Positions 18,877 through 27,454 of a stretch of DNA of 32,372 nucleotides are shown here, piece by piece. How positions within the stretch are numbered: position 1 is the first letter of the stretch; every line of letters begins with the position of its first letter. The notes beneath the pieces are model-generated. The model saw only the letters and a program-made list of their open reading frames with translations. It was not told the origin of the DNA and made no database searches. Source of the stretch: Oscillospiraceae bacterium (GTDB lineage: Bacteria > Bacillota > Clostridia > Oscillospirales > Oscillospiraceae); the NCBI GenBank assembly GCA_018053145.1, contig JAGPMA010000024.1, forward strand, positions 1 through 32,372, in the 5' to 3' direction. The translations under genes were made by a program, and so were the position numbers.

Positions 18877-20005
18877 CGTCCTGCCCTCCACCTTCGGGGT
18901 CGGCGGAAAGCTCATCATATTCGGCGCTGTAGGAGCTGTAATCTCCGTAAAGTCCCGAATACTCGCTCTTTTTCATAATGTGGAAGCCGTCCGGGTCAAT
19001 CTTTACGCCGATTTTCGCACCGACGGGTGAGTGGTCTGTGGTTTGGATAAGCCACTTGAAGCCCTGAAAATCGACGATAATGTCGTATTGCATTCCCTTG
19101 AAGGTGACCTCGGTCACTGTACCTGTAATCTGTCCCTGAGAAACGGGCACTATGTCGATATCCTCAGGTCTTATGACTACGTCAACCGGCTCGTTCGGTG
19201 CAAAGCCCTTGTCAAGGCACTGGAAGTTGCGTCCGTACATTTTTACGGTGTTGTCCGACACCATGACGCCGTCTATAATGTTGCTCTCGCCGATAAAATC
19301 AGCGACGAAAGCGTTTTTCGGTTCGTTATATATATCCAAAGGAGTACCTATTTGCTGAATTTCGCCCTTGTTCATAACAACGACGGTATCAGACATTGTT
19401 AGGGCTTCCTCCTGATCATGCGTTACATAAATAAAAGTAATTCCCACCTGCTTTTGGATTTGCTTAAGCTCTCGCTGCATGTCCTTGCGAAGCTTCAAAT
19501 CCAAGGCGCCCAGCGGTTCGTCTAAAAGCAAGACCTGCGGCTTGTTAATTACCGCTCTGGCTATGGCGACACGCTGCTGCTGTCCGCCTGAAAGCTGGCT
19601 GACAGTTCGCTTTTCGTAGCCCTTGAGAGCAACCAGCTCCAGAGCTTCGTGCACCCTTTGCGTAATTTCTTCTTCCGAAAGCTTTGGTCTTTGAATTCTA
19701 AGGCCGAAAGCAATGTTCTCAAATACGTTAAGGTGCGTAAACAGCGCGTACTTTTGGAAAACCGTGTTTATTTTGCGCTTGTGCGGCGGAACATCATTTA
19801 TCTTCACACCGTCAAAAAGCACCTTGCCGGAATCGGACTTTAAAAAGCCGCCGATTATACGCAGGGTGGTTGTTTTTCCGCAGCCCGAGGGGCCAAGCAG
19901 TGTGAGGAATTCTTTGTCTTTAATTGTTAAATTAATTGAGTCGAGTACGACCTCGCCGTCAAATTCCTTTCGGCAATTCTCAAGTCGTATGAGTTCTTTG
20001 GCCAT
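18869..20005 (-). CDS. potA: Polyamine ABC transporter ATP-binding protein (PotA-like)
   Basis: This is the ATPase of the importer. Walker A is [15 protein letters not shown], the signature is [17 protein letters not shown], and Walker B is [16 protein letters not shown], followed by the H-loop [15 protein letters not shown]. The C-terminal TOBE-type domain ([33 protein letters not shown]) is typical of PotA. The start is placed at ATG 20005 ([11 protein letters not shown], 378 aa) after AAAGGGGGA. Upstream in-frame ATGs lack such a site. It is the first gene of potABCD. Confidence 0.95.
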   Translation of the reverse strand: MAKELIRLENCRKEFDGEVVLDSINLTIKDKEFLTLLGPSGCGKTTTLRIIGGFLKSDSGKVLFDGVKINDVPPHKRKINTVFQKYALFTHLNVFENIAFGLRIQRPKLSEEEITQRVHEALELVALKGYEKRTVSQLSGGQQQRVAIARAVINKPQVLLLDEPLGALDLKLRKDMQRELKQIQKQVGITFIYVTHDQEEALTMSDTVVVMNKGEIQQIGTPLDIYNEPKNAFVADFIGESNIIDGVMVSDNTVKMYGRNFQCLDKGFAPNEPVDVVIRPEDIDIVPVSQGQITGTVTEVTFKGMQYDIIVDFQGFKWLIQTTDHSPVGAKIGVKIDPDGFHIMKKSEYSGLYGDYSSYSAEYDELSADPEGGGQDDE

Positions 20006-20169
20006 TGGCGTCCCCCTTTGAGTTTGATACCGACCAGATACCGCAAGCAAAAGGATGCGCATCATGCCAAGGGTCGATATTTCCCGATTATATTACATAT
20101 TATCAGTGTTTTCGTGCGCTAATTGGGTACAAAAATTTTTACGCAAAATTCAATATATATATAAATATG

Positions 20170-21147
20170 TCAGTTGTCAACGGAAAAATCAAAATCGAAA
20201 TATTTTTCGACAAAATCAATGTTTTCAATTGAAAACGTCTGCCCGCACAGGTAATTTAGCACTCCCGCGTCGGTAGTAAACGCAAATTTGAGGCGATAGG
20301 AATACAGTGCCTGTGCCTTCTCGCCATACTCCCTGTTTTTATGCTCAAGGCCATACTTTCCGTCGCCCAGAAGCGGACTGCCTGTTGCCGCCATTTGTGC
20401 GCGGATTTGGTGTGTGCGTCCTGTTATGAGGTGGCACTCAACAAGAGAGAGGCCTTTTTTTGTTTGCAAGGTGCGATATTCCGTGACGGCTTCCTTGGCG
20501 CCCGGGCAGCTCTGTTTTTTAACAAAAACTTGATTTTTGGCTGCGTCTTTGAATATCCAGTCGCGCAGGACTCCGGAGCTTGGCTTTGGCTTTCCGTAAA
20601 CGGCGCAGAGGTAATATTTATCAATTTCCCTGTCTTTTATCTTTTCGTTCATAATGCGAAGAGCCTCGGCGTTTTTCGCGGCGATTACAATGCCACCCGT
20701 GTTGCGGTCAATGCGGTTGCAAAGTGCGGGAGAAAAGGAGTTTTCTCCCCTCGGATTCCACTCGCCCTTTTGATAGACATAGGCCTGAATGTTTGAAATC
20801 AGCGTGTCGTAGGTCCATTCGCCTGCGCTGTGGCATAACACACCGGGTTTTTTGTCCACAAGGAGAATGTTCTCGTCCTCGTAGACGACGGTGAGCTTTG
20901 GTGCTGACACCTTTAGGTATGCGTTTTCCTCCGAGGGCATTTCGAAAAACTCGTCGTTTATATAGAGCTGCAAAACATCTCCAGCCATCACCTTGTCGTC
21001 GCGCTTTGCGCCCTTGCCGTTAAGCTTGATTCGCTTTAAGCGGATATATTTTTGCAGCAACGAATCGGGCAAAAGAGGAACAGCCTTGCCTACAAAGCGG
21101 TCAAGGCGCTGATTTGCGTCATTTTTTGCAACGTTAAGTTCTTTCAT
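20170..21147 (-). CDS. RluA-family 23S rRNA pseudouridine synthase
   Basis: The product has an N-terminal S4 RNA-binding domain (QRLDRFVGKAVPLLPDSLLQ, RIKLNGKGAKRDDKV) and a PsuA/TruB-fold catalytic domain. The catalytic aspartate lies in LCNRIDRNTGGIVIAAKN. VECHLITGRTHQIRAQMAATGSPLLGD is the conserved substrate loop. This makes it an RluC/RluD-type enzyme for uridines in large-subunit rRNA; which position cannot be told. The start is ATG 21147 (325 aa), placed 6 nt after TTTTGGAG. A TTG at 21159 would lie inside the ribosome binding site and is rejected. Confidence 0.92.
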   Translation of the reverse strand: MKELNVAKNDANQRLDRFVGKAVPLLPDSLLQKYIRLKRIKLNGKGAKRDDKVMAGDVLQLYINDEFFEMPSEENAYLKVSAPKLTVVYEDENILLVDKKPGVLCHSAGEWTYDTLISNIQAYVYQKGEWNPRGENSFSPALCNRIDRNTGGIVIAAKNAEALRIMNEKIKDREIDKYYLCAVYGKPKPSSGVLRDWIFKDAAKNQVFVKKQSCPGAKEAVTEYRTLQTKKGLSLVECHLITGRTHQIRAQMAATGSPLLGDGKYGLEHKNREYGEKAQALYSYRLKFAFTTDAGVLNYLCGQTFSIENIDFVEKYFDFDFSVDN

Positions 21148-21165
21148 ATGTTTCTCCAAAATAAT

Positions 21166-21193
21166 TTGTAAAATCCCGAAAAAGTATTATAAT
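21166..21193 (+). promoter_or_regulatory. Possible upstream promoter for the yceD-rpmF genes
   Basis: TTGTAA (21166-21171) and TATAAT (21188-21193) are 16 bp apart on the plus strand. A 7-bp hairpin (AAGCTCA 21202-21208 with TGAGCTT 21214-21220) lies just beyond the expected start. Confidence 0.4.
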
Positions 21194-21312
21194 AGTGTAT
21201 GAAGCTCAGTGCTTGAGCTTGGATGTCGCCTATCTGCTCATACCAGCTAAATAATGTTCGTGTATTTGACATTATAACATTTAATCATCTAATAGTATAT
21301 ATCATTTTTTTG

Positions 21313-21341
21313 TTGACAAGCCGCGATATATAAATTATAAT
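21313..21341 (+). promoter_or_regulatory. Consensus sigma-A promoter of the yceD-rpmF genes
   Basis: TTGACA (21313-21318) and TATAAT (21336-21341) are perfect consensus with 17-bp spacing. The expected start near 21348 gives a leader of only ~20 nt before ATG 21368. Confidence 0.92.
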
Positions 21342-21367
21342 GCTTAAGCGACTATGTGAGGTGCTCA

Positions 21368-21868
21368 ATGAGGCTTAATCTCTGCGAAATTATCGATGTG
21401 CCCGGCGGCTTAATGCCGTTTTCTTGTGAACTTGAAACGGAAAGGCTCGCTTGCCCGGCTATTAAGACTTTTGTTTCTTCGCCTTTTGCAGAGGGACAAA
21501 TCCGAAATATGGCCGGTACTCTCACACTGACCGGAACGATAAAAGCCGAAATGGTCTGCATCTGCGACAGATGTTCTGCCGAATTCCACTGCATTAAGGA
21601 GCTTCCCTTGGAAGCACAGATTGCGGCTGATTTGTCAGACGAAGACAACCCCGAAGTTTTCCCGCTTGAAGGTGACTGGCTGGATTTGAGCGATTTGCTC
21701 GAAACCTGCTTCATCCTGACTACCGAGACAAAATTTCTCTGCAAAGAGGATTGCGCTGGGCTTTGTCCTATCTGCGGCAAAAACCTTGATGACGGCCTCT
21801 GCGGCTGCAAAAAGGAAGTCGATCCAAGACTAGCTGTATTAGGTCAGCTTTTGGATAACAATAACTAA
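21368..21868 (+). CDS. DUF177 / YceD-family protein linked to 23S rRNA accumulation
   Basis: The 166-residue protein shows MRLNLCEIIDVPGG, then CICDRCSAEFHC in the middle and CKEDCAGLCPICGKNLDDGLC near the end. This arrangement is diagnostic of DUF177 (YceD), whose gene precedes rpmF in most bacteria and has been linked to 23S rRNA levels. The start is ATG 21368, with GAGGTG 5 nt upstream. A GTG at 21356 in frame falls within the expected 5' end and ribosome binding site. rpmF follows 39 nt downstream. Confidence 0.88.
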   Translation: MRLNLCEIIDVPGGLMPFSCELETERLACPAIKTFVSSPFAEGQIRNMAGTLTLTGTIKAEMVCICDRCSAEFHCIKELPLEAQIAADLSDEDNPEVFPLEGDWLDLSDLLETCFILTTETKFLCKEDCAGLCPICGKNLDDGLCGCKKEVDPRLAVLGQLLDNNN

Positions 21869-21907
21869 AAAAAGCTGTCAAACCAGCTAACAACAGGAGG
21901 TGTCACC

Positions 21908-22090
21908 ATGGCGGTTCCAAAGAGAAAAACTTCAAAAGCGAGAAGAGATAAAAGACGCAGCTCCGTTTGGAAACTCGAAGTACCCGGTATTGTTGCGTGC
22001 CCCAACTGCGGCGCGTATCATCTGCCCCACCGCGTATGTAAAGCCTGCGGATATTATAATGGACGCAAGGTTCTCGACGTTAAGAAGTAA
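21908..22090 (+). CDS. rpmF: 50S ribosomal protein L32
   Basis: This is a 60-residue protein with the standard L32 start [18 protein letters not shown] and a four-cysteine zinc ribbon ([18 protein letters not shown]). It is a late-assembling large-subunit protein. ATG follows ACAGGAGGTGTCACC. plsX, often next in other genomes, is not here; a terminator follows instead. Confidence 0.97.
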   Translation: MAVPKRKTSKARRDKRRSSVWKLEVPGIVACPNCGAYHLPHRVCKACGYYNGRKVLDVKK

Positions 22091-22106
22091 AATGATTAGC
22101 TTTAGG

Positions 22107-22135
22107 AGAGGAGGCACACGCCCCCTCTCTTTTTG
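22107..22135 (+). terminator. Terminator after rpmF
   Basis: GAGAGGAGGC (22107-22116) pairs with GCCCCCTCTC (22121-22130) with one mismatch and a 4-nt loop, followed by TTTTT. Confidence 0.88.
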
Positions 22136-22239
22136 CTTTGCACTCAGAAGCTTAAAGATGTCCCACCCCGCAAAAAGCAACTTAAAAATTTCTCATACAA
22201 GCTCATCTTGTCGGTGAACAATTCACTATAACTCAATAA

Positions 22240-22345
22240 GGTGGCGGCTAAAGCCTCGGTTTTTATGCGCTCTTTGCTTGCTTCGTCAGCGCCGCCCTAA
22301 CGTATCTACATACGCCTACAGGCGGCGCTTTCTCGCCTGCGGGCC
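22240..22345. repeat. Possible dispersed intergenic repeat with nested hairpin
   Basis: The 294-nt gap between rpmF and the next gene holds a GC-rich, non-coding block. Within it AGCGCCGCC (22288-22296) pairs perfectly with GGCGGCGCT (22321-22329). Inside that, CGTAT (22301-22305) pairs with ATACG (22310-22314). GGCTAAAGCC with a following T run lies just upstream near 22247. The structure suggests a small mobile or regulatory repeat unit, but only one copy is in this window. Confidence 0.4.
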
Positions 22346-22384
22346 ATCTTTTGCACTCTGTCTGCGGAAAGGACCGGTCAAGCC

Positions 22385-23719
22385 ATGAGCTCTGTCATTA
22401 AGAAGATTGAAAAGCACAGTCCCCTTTTGCACAAGGCAAAAATCGGGGACAAGCTTTTGAGCATCAACGGCAAAGATATTACCGATGTGCTCGACTATAA
22501 ATTCTTTTCTTACGACACGCGGCTTGAAGTCGTGATTGAAGCCGAAAACGGACAAAAGCGCACTGTCAAGGTGAAAAAAGCGGCGGGCGGCGATCTCGGG
22601 CTTGAATTTGAAACCTATCTGATGGACAGGGCTCGCGCCTGTAAAAACCGTTGTGTGTTTTGCTTTGTCGACCAGCTCCCAAGAGGTATGCGTAAGACCT
22701 TATATTTCAAGGACGATGACGCGAGACTGAGCTTTTTGACAGGTAACTACATCACGCTCACAAATCTCTCTGAGCGCGAAATTGACAGAATAATCGATTT
22801 GCGAATAAGCCCTATTAATGTTTCTGTGCATGCCACCGAGCCCGCTCTGCGAGCAAAGCTTTTGGGGAATCCCGAAGCGGCGGGCGGCTATGAGCTTATT
22901 AAACGGCTTGCCTCCGGCGGAATCACGATGAATTGCCAGATTGTTTGCTGCCCCGGTCTTAACGACGGCGACGCTCTTTCGCAAAGCATGAGCGACCTTG
23001 CCGCGCTTTATCCGCAGGTGTATTCGGTTTCGATAGTTCCGGTTGGACTTACGAAATACAGGGAGCATCTTTTTCCGCTCAGGCCGTTTAATAAGGACGA
23101 GGCTATTGAAACCATTGCCAGAATCAACGCTTTCGGTGATAAATGCCTTGAAGAGCACGGAAGCCGAATTTTCTTTCCCTCGGACGAGCTTTATTTGAAG
23201 GCGGAGCTGCCCATTCCCGAGGACGAATACTACGAAAACTACACTCAGCTCGAAAACGGCGTGGGTCTTTTGCGACTGCTGGAGGTCGAGTTTTTGTCTG
23301 CGCTGGAATATGAGGATGTAAAATGTGACGGATTGGCATTTTCTATTGCAACAGGTGTTTCAGCAGCGCCATTTTTGTCAAAGCTAATAGTGACAGCGCA
23401 GCAAAAATATGCTAACATTAACGGTAAGGTTTTTCCGATTATAAACGACTTTTTCGGACACACAATAGACGTTGCAGGGCTTGTTACGGGTGGCGACCTA
23501 ATTGCCCAGCTTCGCGGCAAGGACTTGGGTGAGCGGCTTCTCATACCGCAGAGCATGCTCCGCGACGGTGAGGGCGTTTTTCTGGACGATGTCACAATTG
23601 ACGAGATCGAAAACGCTCTTAACATTAAAGTCATCCCTGTCGGACAGGATGGTAATGACCTTTTTCTTGCTATTACAGGCAATTTTTCGAAACAAGATTT
23701 GACATACCCAAAAGCTTAA
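22385..23719 (+). CDS. DUF512 radical-SAM-like protein with N-terminal PDZ domain
   Basis: The 444-residue protein starts with a PDZ-like fold (KAKIGDKLLSINGKDITDVLDY). It then has a C-x3-C-x2-C cluster at C86/C90/C93 (CKNRCVFCFVDQLP), typical of radical SAM [4Fe-4S] binding, and ends in the DUF512 domain (VEFLSALEYEDVKCDGLAFS, TGGDLIAQLRGKDLG). The family sits beside der in many Clostridia, as here (36 nt before der), hinting at a ribosome- or GTPase-related role. No substrate is known to me. ATG at 22385 has only a weak site (GGAAAGGACC, 13-22 nt upstream), so the start is less certain than the rest. Confidence 0.87.
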   Translation: MSSVIKKIEKHSPLLHKAKIGDKLLSINGKDITDVLDYKFFSYDTRLEVVIEAENGQKRTVKVKKAAGGDLGLEFETYLMDRARACKNRCVFCFVDQLPRGMRKTLYFKDDDARLSFLTGNYITLTNLSEREIDRIIDLRISPINVSVHATEPALRAKLLGNPEAAGGYELIKRLASGGITMNCQIVCCPGLNDGDALSQSMSDLAALYPQVYSVSIVPVGLTKYREHLFPLRPFNKDEAIETIARINAFGDKCLEEHGSRIFFPSDELYLKAELPIPEDEYYENYTQLENGVGLLRLLEVEFLSALEYEDVKCDGLAFSIATGVSAAPFLSKLIVTAQQKYANINGKVFPIINDFFGHTIDVAGLVTGGDLIAQLRGKDLGERLLIPQSMLRDGEGVFLDDVTIDEIENALNIKVIPVGQDGNDLFLAITGNFSKQDLTYPKA

Positions 23720-23755
23720 ATACTACGAGAATAAAAAACAGAAGGAGGGCAACTT

Positions 23756-25078
23756 ATGAAACCGCTTGTTGCCATAGTGGGGCGTCCGAATGTGGGCAAA
23801 TCCCTGCTTTTTAACAGAATAGTCGGGCAGAGGCTCTCCATTGTTGAGGACACTCCGGGCGTTACGCGCGACAGGCTCTATGCCGACTGCGAATGGAACG
23901 GTGTGAAATTCGATGTTGTTGACACCGGAGGAATCGAGCCTTCGACAGATGATGAGATTTTGCTGTTCATCCGCGAACAGGCCCAGATAGCCATTGATAC
24001 GGCTGACGTCATCGTATTTGTCACCGAAATTGGAACGGGCGTCACCGCCGCTGACATGGACGTTGCAAGCATTCTGCTGCGTTCACGCAAGCCCATCGTG
24101 CTTGTTGTCAACAAAATGGACACCACCGGCGGAATAGACCCCAATTTTTACGAATTTTATTCACTCGGGCTCGGAGACCCAATTGCCGTATCAGCTGTTC
24201 ACGGGCATGGAACGGGCGATATGCTCGATGCCTGCGTTTCGGCACTTCCCAAGCTTGAGCAGAACGAGGACGAGGATGATCGTATCAAGGTTGCCGTTAT
24301 CGGTAAGCCAAATGTCGGAAAATCCTCTCTTATAAACCTAATCCTGGGAGAAAACCGCTGCATCGTTTCAAACGTTGCAGGCACAACGCGTGACGCTGTC
24401 GACAGCCGCGTGGACAACGAATTCGGCAAGTATGTGTTTATCGACACTGCGGGAATTCGCCGCAAATCCAGAGTTGACGACCGCATCGAAAGATTCTCCG
24501 TCATGCGTGCCCAGCTCGCTATCGAGCGCGCCGACGTGTGCCTTATTATGATTGACGCGCGCGAAGGCGTTACGGAACAGGACACAAAAATCGCAGGTCT
24601 TGCGCATGAAGCCGGCAAGGCAAGCGTTATTATTGTAAACAAATGGGATTTAATCGAAAAAGACTCGAAAACGATGGACAAAATGCGCATTGCTGTTAAA
24701 GAGGACTTCAGCTTCATGTCCTATGCCCCCATTCTTTTTATATCCGCCGTGACGGGCCAGCGCATACCGCGAATTTTTGAGCTTGTGAACTATGTCGACA
24801 ATCAGAGCGCTATGCGCATTACCACGGGTATGCTCAACAACGTCCTGGCCGACGCTCAGGCAAGGGTTCAGCCTCCCACCGACAAGGGCAAGCGTCTTAA
24901 GATTTACTACATGACTCAAACCGGAATCCGTCCACCCAATTTTGTTGTTTTTGCAAACAGCCGTGAGCTTTTCCATTTTTCATATCAGCGATATATTGAA
25001 AACCAGATTAGAAGTGTTTTTGGATTGGAGGGTACGCCCATTCGCATGGTTATCAGGCAAAAGGGTGATACGGAATAA
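23756..25078 (+). CDS. der: Ribosome biogenesis GTPase Der (EngA), tandem G domains
   Basis: Der is an essential double GTPase for 50S subunit maturation. G domain 1 has GRPNVGKS at residue ~8, DTGG and NKMD. G domain 2 has GKPNVGKSSLINLIL, DTAGIRR and NKWDL. A KH-like domain follows (TDKGKRLKIYYMTQTGIRPPNFVVFANS). The length of 440 is typical. ATG follows GAAGGAGG. Its TAA overlaps the plsY ATG (TAATG), so the two are translationally coupled. Confidence 0.97.
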   Translation: MKPLVAIVGRPNVGKSLLFNRIVGQRLSIVEDTPGVTRDRLYADCEWNGVKFDVVDTGGIEPSTDDEILLFIREQAQIAIDTADVIVFVTEIGTGVTAADMDVASILLRSRKPIVLVVNKMDTTGGIDPNFYEFYSLGLGDPIAVSAVHGHGTGDMLDACVSALPKLEQNEDEDDRIKVAVIGKPNVGKSSLINLILGENRCIVSNVAGTTRDAVDSRVDNEFGKYVFIDTAGIRRKSRVDDRIERFSVMRAQLAIERADVCLIMIDAREGVTEQDTKIAGLAHEAGKASVIIVNKWDLIEKDSKTMDKMRIAVKEDFSFMSYAPILFISAVTGQRIPRIFELVNYVDNQSAMRITTGMLNNVLADAQARVQPPTDKGKRLKIYYMTQTGIRPPNFVVFANSRELFHFSYQRYIENQIRSVFGLEGTPIRMVIRQKGDTE

Positions 25079-25710
25079 TGGCAAAGATAACAATGCTATT
25101 GGCGATTACGGGCCTTGTGTCCTATCTTTTGGGCGGAATTAACGGTTCGATTATTGCCTCAATGAGTTTTTTTAATAAAGATGTCCGCCATTTCGGCAGC
25201 GGGAATGCGGGACTTACGAATTTTGCGCGCACCTTCGGCGTTAAGGGCGCGGTTATAGTAATTCTCGTCGATGTGCTGAAAACAGTTGCCGCTGTAATGC
25301 TTGGACGCTGGCTGCTCGGAATGGTCGGTTATCCGATGATTGGTAAAATGTTCGCCGGCTTCTGCGCTATGCTTGGCCATGTCTACCCTGTATATTACCA
25401 TTTTCATGGTGGCAAGGCCGTTTTATGCGTGGGAACTCTTGCATGGATGGCTGATTGGCGTATAGGGCTTATCTGCTGGGCGATATTCCTAGTAGTTGTC
25501 ATATTCACGAAATACGTTTCCTTGGGTGCTATGGCGAGTGTTGTCTTCCTTCCTATCGGCATCTGGGCTTTCAGTTACACCGGCCTTGAAGGCGTTTTGG
25601 GTCTTCTCTGCGCGCTGCTGATGATTTTTGCTCATCGTGAGAACATTAAAAGGCTTTTAAAGCATACCGAAAGCAAGCTCAACATTGGCGGCAAAGGTAA
25701 AAGCGACTGA
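25078..25710 (+). CDS. plsY: Acyl-phosphate:glycerol-3-phosphate acyltransferase PlsY
   Basis: PlsY makes lysophosphatidate from acyl-phosphate and glycerol 3-phosphate in the membrane. This multi-helix 210-residue protein has the three family motifs: NGSIIASM near the N-terminus, HFGSGNAGLTNFAR (a GSGNxGxTN variant) and FHGGKAV, plus FAHRENIKRLLKHTE at the end. It overlaps der by one base. The phosphatidate it feeds is the substrate of CdsA elsewhere in this window. A terminator follows. Confidence 0.94.
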   Translation: MAKITMLLAITGLVSYLLGGINGSIIASMSFFNKDVRHFGSGNAGLTNFARTFGVKGAVIVILVDVLKTVAAVMLGRWLLGMVGYPMIGKMFAGFCAMLGHVYPVYYHFHGGKAVLCVGTLAWMADWRIGLICWAIFLVVVIFTKYVSLGAMASVVFLPIGIWAFSYTGLEGVLGLLCALLMIFAHRENIKRLLKHTESKLNIGGKGKSD

Positions 25711-25735
25711 GAACGGAATTTTCATGCAAAATACT

Positions 25736-25781
25736 ATCGGGACAGAAAACGAAAATGAGGATTTCTGTCCCGATATTTTTA
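25736..25781 (+). terminator. Terminator after plsY
   Basis: ATCGGGACAGAAA (25736-25748) pairs perfectly with TTTCTGTCCCGAT (25762-25774), with a 13-nt loop and a T tract after it. Confidence 0.92.
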
Positions 25782-25824
25782 TGCGTTATGCCCTCTTTCT
25801 TCCTCAGTTTAGGTGTAAACGATA

Positions 25825-25853
25825 TTGACAACAGGATTAAAATCTGTTAGTAT
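25825..25853 (+). promoter_or_regulatory. Sigma-A promoter of tRNA-Ala
   Basis: TTGACA (25825-25830) and TAGTAT (25848-25853) are 17 bp apart, about 28 nt before the mature tRNA 5' end. Confidence 0.78.
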
Positions 25854-25887
25854 ACCTCTTGCGGCGGCATTAAAGTCGCGGCGCTTT

Positions 25888-25963
25888 GGGGGTATAGCTC
25901 AGCTGGGAGAGCGTCTGACTGGCAGTCAGAAGGTCAGCGGTTCGATCCCGCTTATCTCCACCA
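25888..25963 (+). tRNA. tRNA-Ala (anticodon GGC), element attachment target
   Basis: A 76-nt cloverleaf with encoded CCA. The 7-bp acceptor is GGGGGTA with TATCTCC, discriminator A. The acceptor includes a G3-U70 wobble pair, the classical alanine identity element. The anticodon loop is CTGGCAG with GGC at positions 34-36. The T arm is GCGG-TTCGATC-CCGC. The 3' 46 nt coincide with the left copy of the element's direct repeat, so the 3' half was restored by the inserted element and the gene stays intact. Confidence 0.97.
25918..25963 (+). repeat. Left attachment-site repeat (attL), 46 bp
   Basis: The 46 bases from the tRNA anticodon stem to the CCA end are repeated exactly at 32004-32049. The base before and the base after differ between copies, so the repeat limits are exact. 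Such a tRNA 3'-end duplication is the mark of tyrosine-recombinase integration. Confidence 0.97.
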
Positions 25964-25967
25964 TCAT

Positions 25968-26002
25968 AAAGTCTTGTAATCTCAATGGTTACAGGGCTTT
26001 TT
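25968..26002 (+). terminator. Element-borne terminator after tRNA-Ala
   Basis: AAAGTCTTGTAA (25968-25979) pairs with TTACAGGGCTTT (25989-26000) through two G-U pairs, followed by TTTTT. It lies just inside the left end of the element and would end tRNA transcription, replacing the original terminator now found beyond attR. Confidence 0.72.
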
Positions 26003-26034
26003 GATTTTCCTCACACTTCTCAATTTTAGCTCTT

Positions 26035-26055
26035 TTCTAACGCCTTTTCTAACAC
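26035..26055 (+). repeat. Left integrase arm-site candidates
   Basis: TTCTAACGC (26035-26043) and TTCTAACAC (26047-26055) are direct copies 12 bp apart. The same nonamer occurs twice in the same orientation near attR (31833-31852). Confidence 0.6.
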
Positions 26056-27213
26056 CTATATAGCTTTCTCCGAAAGATGACTTGAGAGCATATCAGCCAT
26101 GTTCTTTTTGCGGCTCACATCTAGGTGTGAATAGATATTGGCGGTCATCCTTATATCGGAGTGTCCTAGCCATTCTTGAACGTCCTTAAGGGAAAAATCC
26201 ATGTTGATTAGGAAACTTGCGCAGCTATGGCGCAGCTCATGGAATCGAATGTGAGGTAAGCCGTTTTTCTCTAACAGTTCACTAAATCTGTGCGTCACAT
26301 AGTCAGGAGCAAACGGTCTGCCATCATCCCACTTGAGTATGTAATCATTCACCGTGTATTCCCTGCCGAACAGTTTTCTATTTGCCCTCTCCTGCTCTTT
26401 AAGGTCTAGTAGCAGCGTCCTGACTTCTGGCATAAGCGGAAAGCTTCTGTGACTGGCAGCGTTCTTTGTCTTATCCTTTTCCACGATATCAACAACTTTT
26501 GTTACCGTGTGCTTTATGGTTAGCGTTCCATTTTCAAAGTCTACGCTGTCCCACTTCAAGCCGAGGACTTCACTTCTGCGCAATCCATAAACTGCCGTGA
26601 GCTTTACAAGCGGATATAGTGGCTCGTCCTTAATGGATTCTAACAGAGTGTTAAGCTGCTCTACGCTGTAGAATTTAGACTCATACCGCTGCATTTGTGG
26701 CAGGTTTACTTGCTCACATGGGTTATTTGGAATGATACCATCCCTTACAGCGTCTTTCAGTGTTTGAAACAAGATATTCTTATGAAGCCGCAGACTTTGA
26801 GGCGATAAACCGCCCTTTCCATCAATGCGTCCATTTTTACTCTTTTCATCGAAATATGCTTGCAGCACTCGGCGGTTAACATCAAACAGCTTTATTTGCA
26901 TTGCATCGAAGTACGGCAGCAGTTGAGACTTTGCCAAGTACTCATTACCTTGCAGTGTCACAACATCTACTCGCACAGCCGAAGCCTTTAGCCATTGACG
27001 TATAGCGTCACTGAATAGCATATCACTGTAAACGAGGTTTTCTCTTGCTTCATATTCGCGTAGCTTTTCCCTTAATATCAGCTCCGCACGTTTCTTGTTT
27101 CCCTTGACTGTCAGACCTGATGAAATCCATTTGGGCTTGCGCTTTCCGTTCTTGTCATAGGTATTAATAACTATGTAGTATTTATCATTTTTGATTTGTA
27201 GGCTTCCTGTCAT
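26056..27213 (-). CDS. int: Tyrosine recombinase, element integrase
   Basis: This 385-residue site-specific recombinase has an N-terminal AP2-like arm-binding domain (SLQIKNDKYYIVINTYDKNG), a SAM-like core-binding domain around residues 65-165, and a complete catalytic domain. The catalytic residues are R212 (AVYGLRRSEVLGLKW), a lysine near 250 (KTKNAASHRSFPL), H325-x-x-R328 (HELRHSCASFL), H351 (WLGHSD) and the nucleophile Y361 (NIYSHLD). The start is ATG 27213, 5 nt after AAAGGAG; the frame extends upstream without a site. It lies next to attL, downstream of the excisionase gene. It is expected to recombine the 46-bp tRNA repeat. Confidence 0.95.
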   Translation of the reverse strand: MTGSLQIKNDKYYIVINTYDKNGKRKPKWISSGLTVKGNKKRAELILREKLREYEARENLVYSDMLFSDAIRQWLKASAVRVDVVTLQGNEYLAKSQLLPYFDAMQIKLFDVNRRVLQAYFDEKSKNGRIDGKGGLSPQSLRLHKNILFQTLKDAVRDGIIPNNPCEQVNLPQMQRYESKFYSVEQLNTLLESIKDEPLYPLVKLTAVYGLRRSEVLGLKWDSVDFENGTLTIKHTVTKVVDIVEKDKTKNAASHRSFPLMPEVRTLLLDLKEQERANRKLFGREYTVNDYILKWDDGRPFAPDYVTHRFSELLEKNGLPHIRFHELRHSCASFLINMDFSLKDVQEWLGHSDIRMTANIYSHLDVSRKKNMADMLSSHLSEKAI

Positions 27214-27247
27214 AATAACTCCTTTCCAAAACAGAACTAGCCTACCA

Positions 27248-27439
27248 TTACGCAATAATATTGTATCTGGAACTCTGTATATAGTCAATCAAACAGCACT
27301 TTGGAATAAGTATTTTTCTTCCTATGCGCTTGTAGCCAATTACATGGTTACTTATAAGCTCATAGGCTTTGTTTTTACCTATCCCAAGAGCTTCGGCTAA
27401 TTGTTCTACCGTAAGTACATCTGGATATTCTTTGAACAT
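27248..27439 (-). CDS. xis: Excisionase-like helix-turn-helix protein
   Basis: This 63-residue protein (LTVEQLAEALGIGKNKAYELI, then GYKRIGRKILIPKCCLIDYI) belongs to the MerR-like winged HTH (HTH_17) group. These serve as excisionases or directionality factors in many Bacillota elements. ATG at 27439 follows AAAGGAG. It lies 15 nt after the rep stop and 34 nt before int, so rep-xis-int form one operon. The excision role is inferred from family and position. Confidence 0.85.
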   Translation of the reverse strand: MFKEYPDVLTVEQLAEALGIGKNKAYELISNHVIGYKRIGRKILIPKCCLIDYIQSSRYNIIA

Positions 27440-27454
27440 TCTTCTCCTTTCCGA

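Noticed and set aside
21148-21159. TTG start for the RluA-family gene
   Set aside because: The TTG lies inside TTTTGGAG, the ribosome binding site for ATG 21147.
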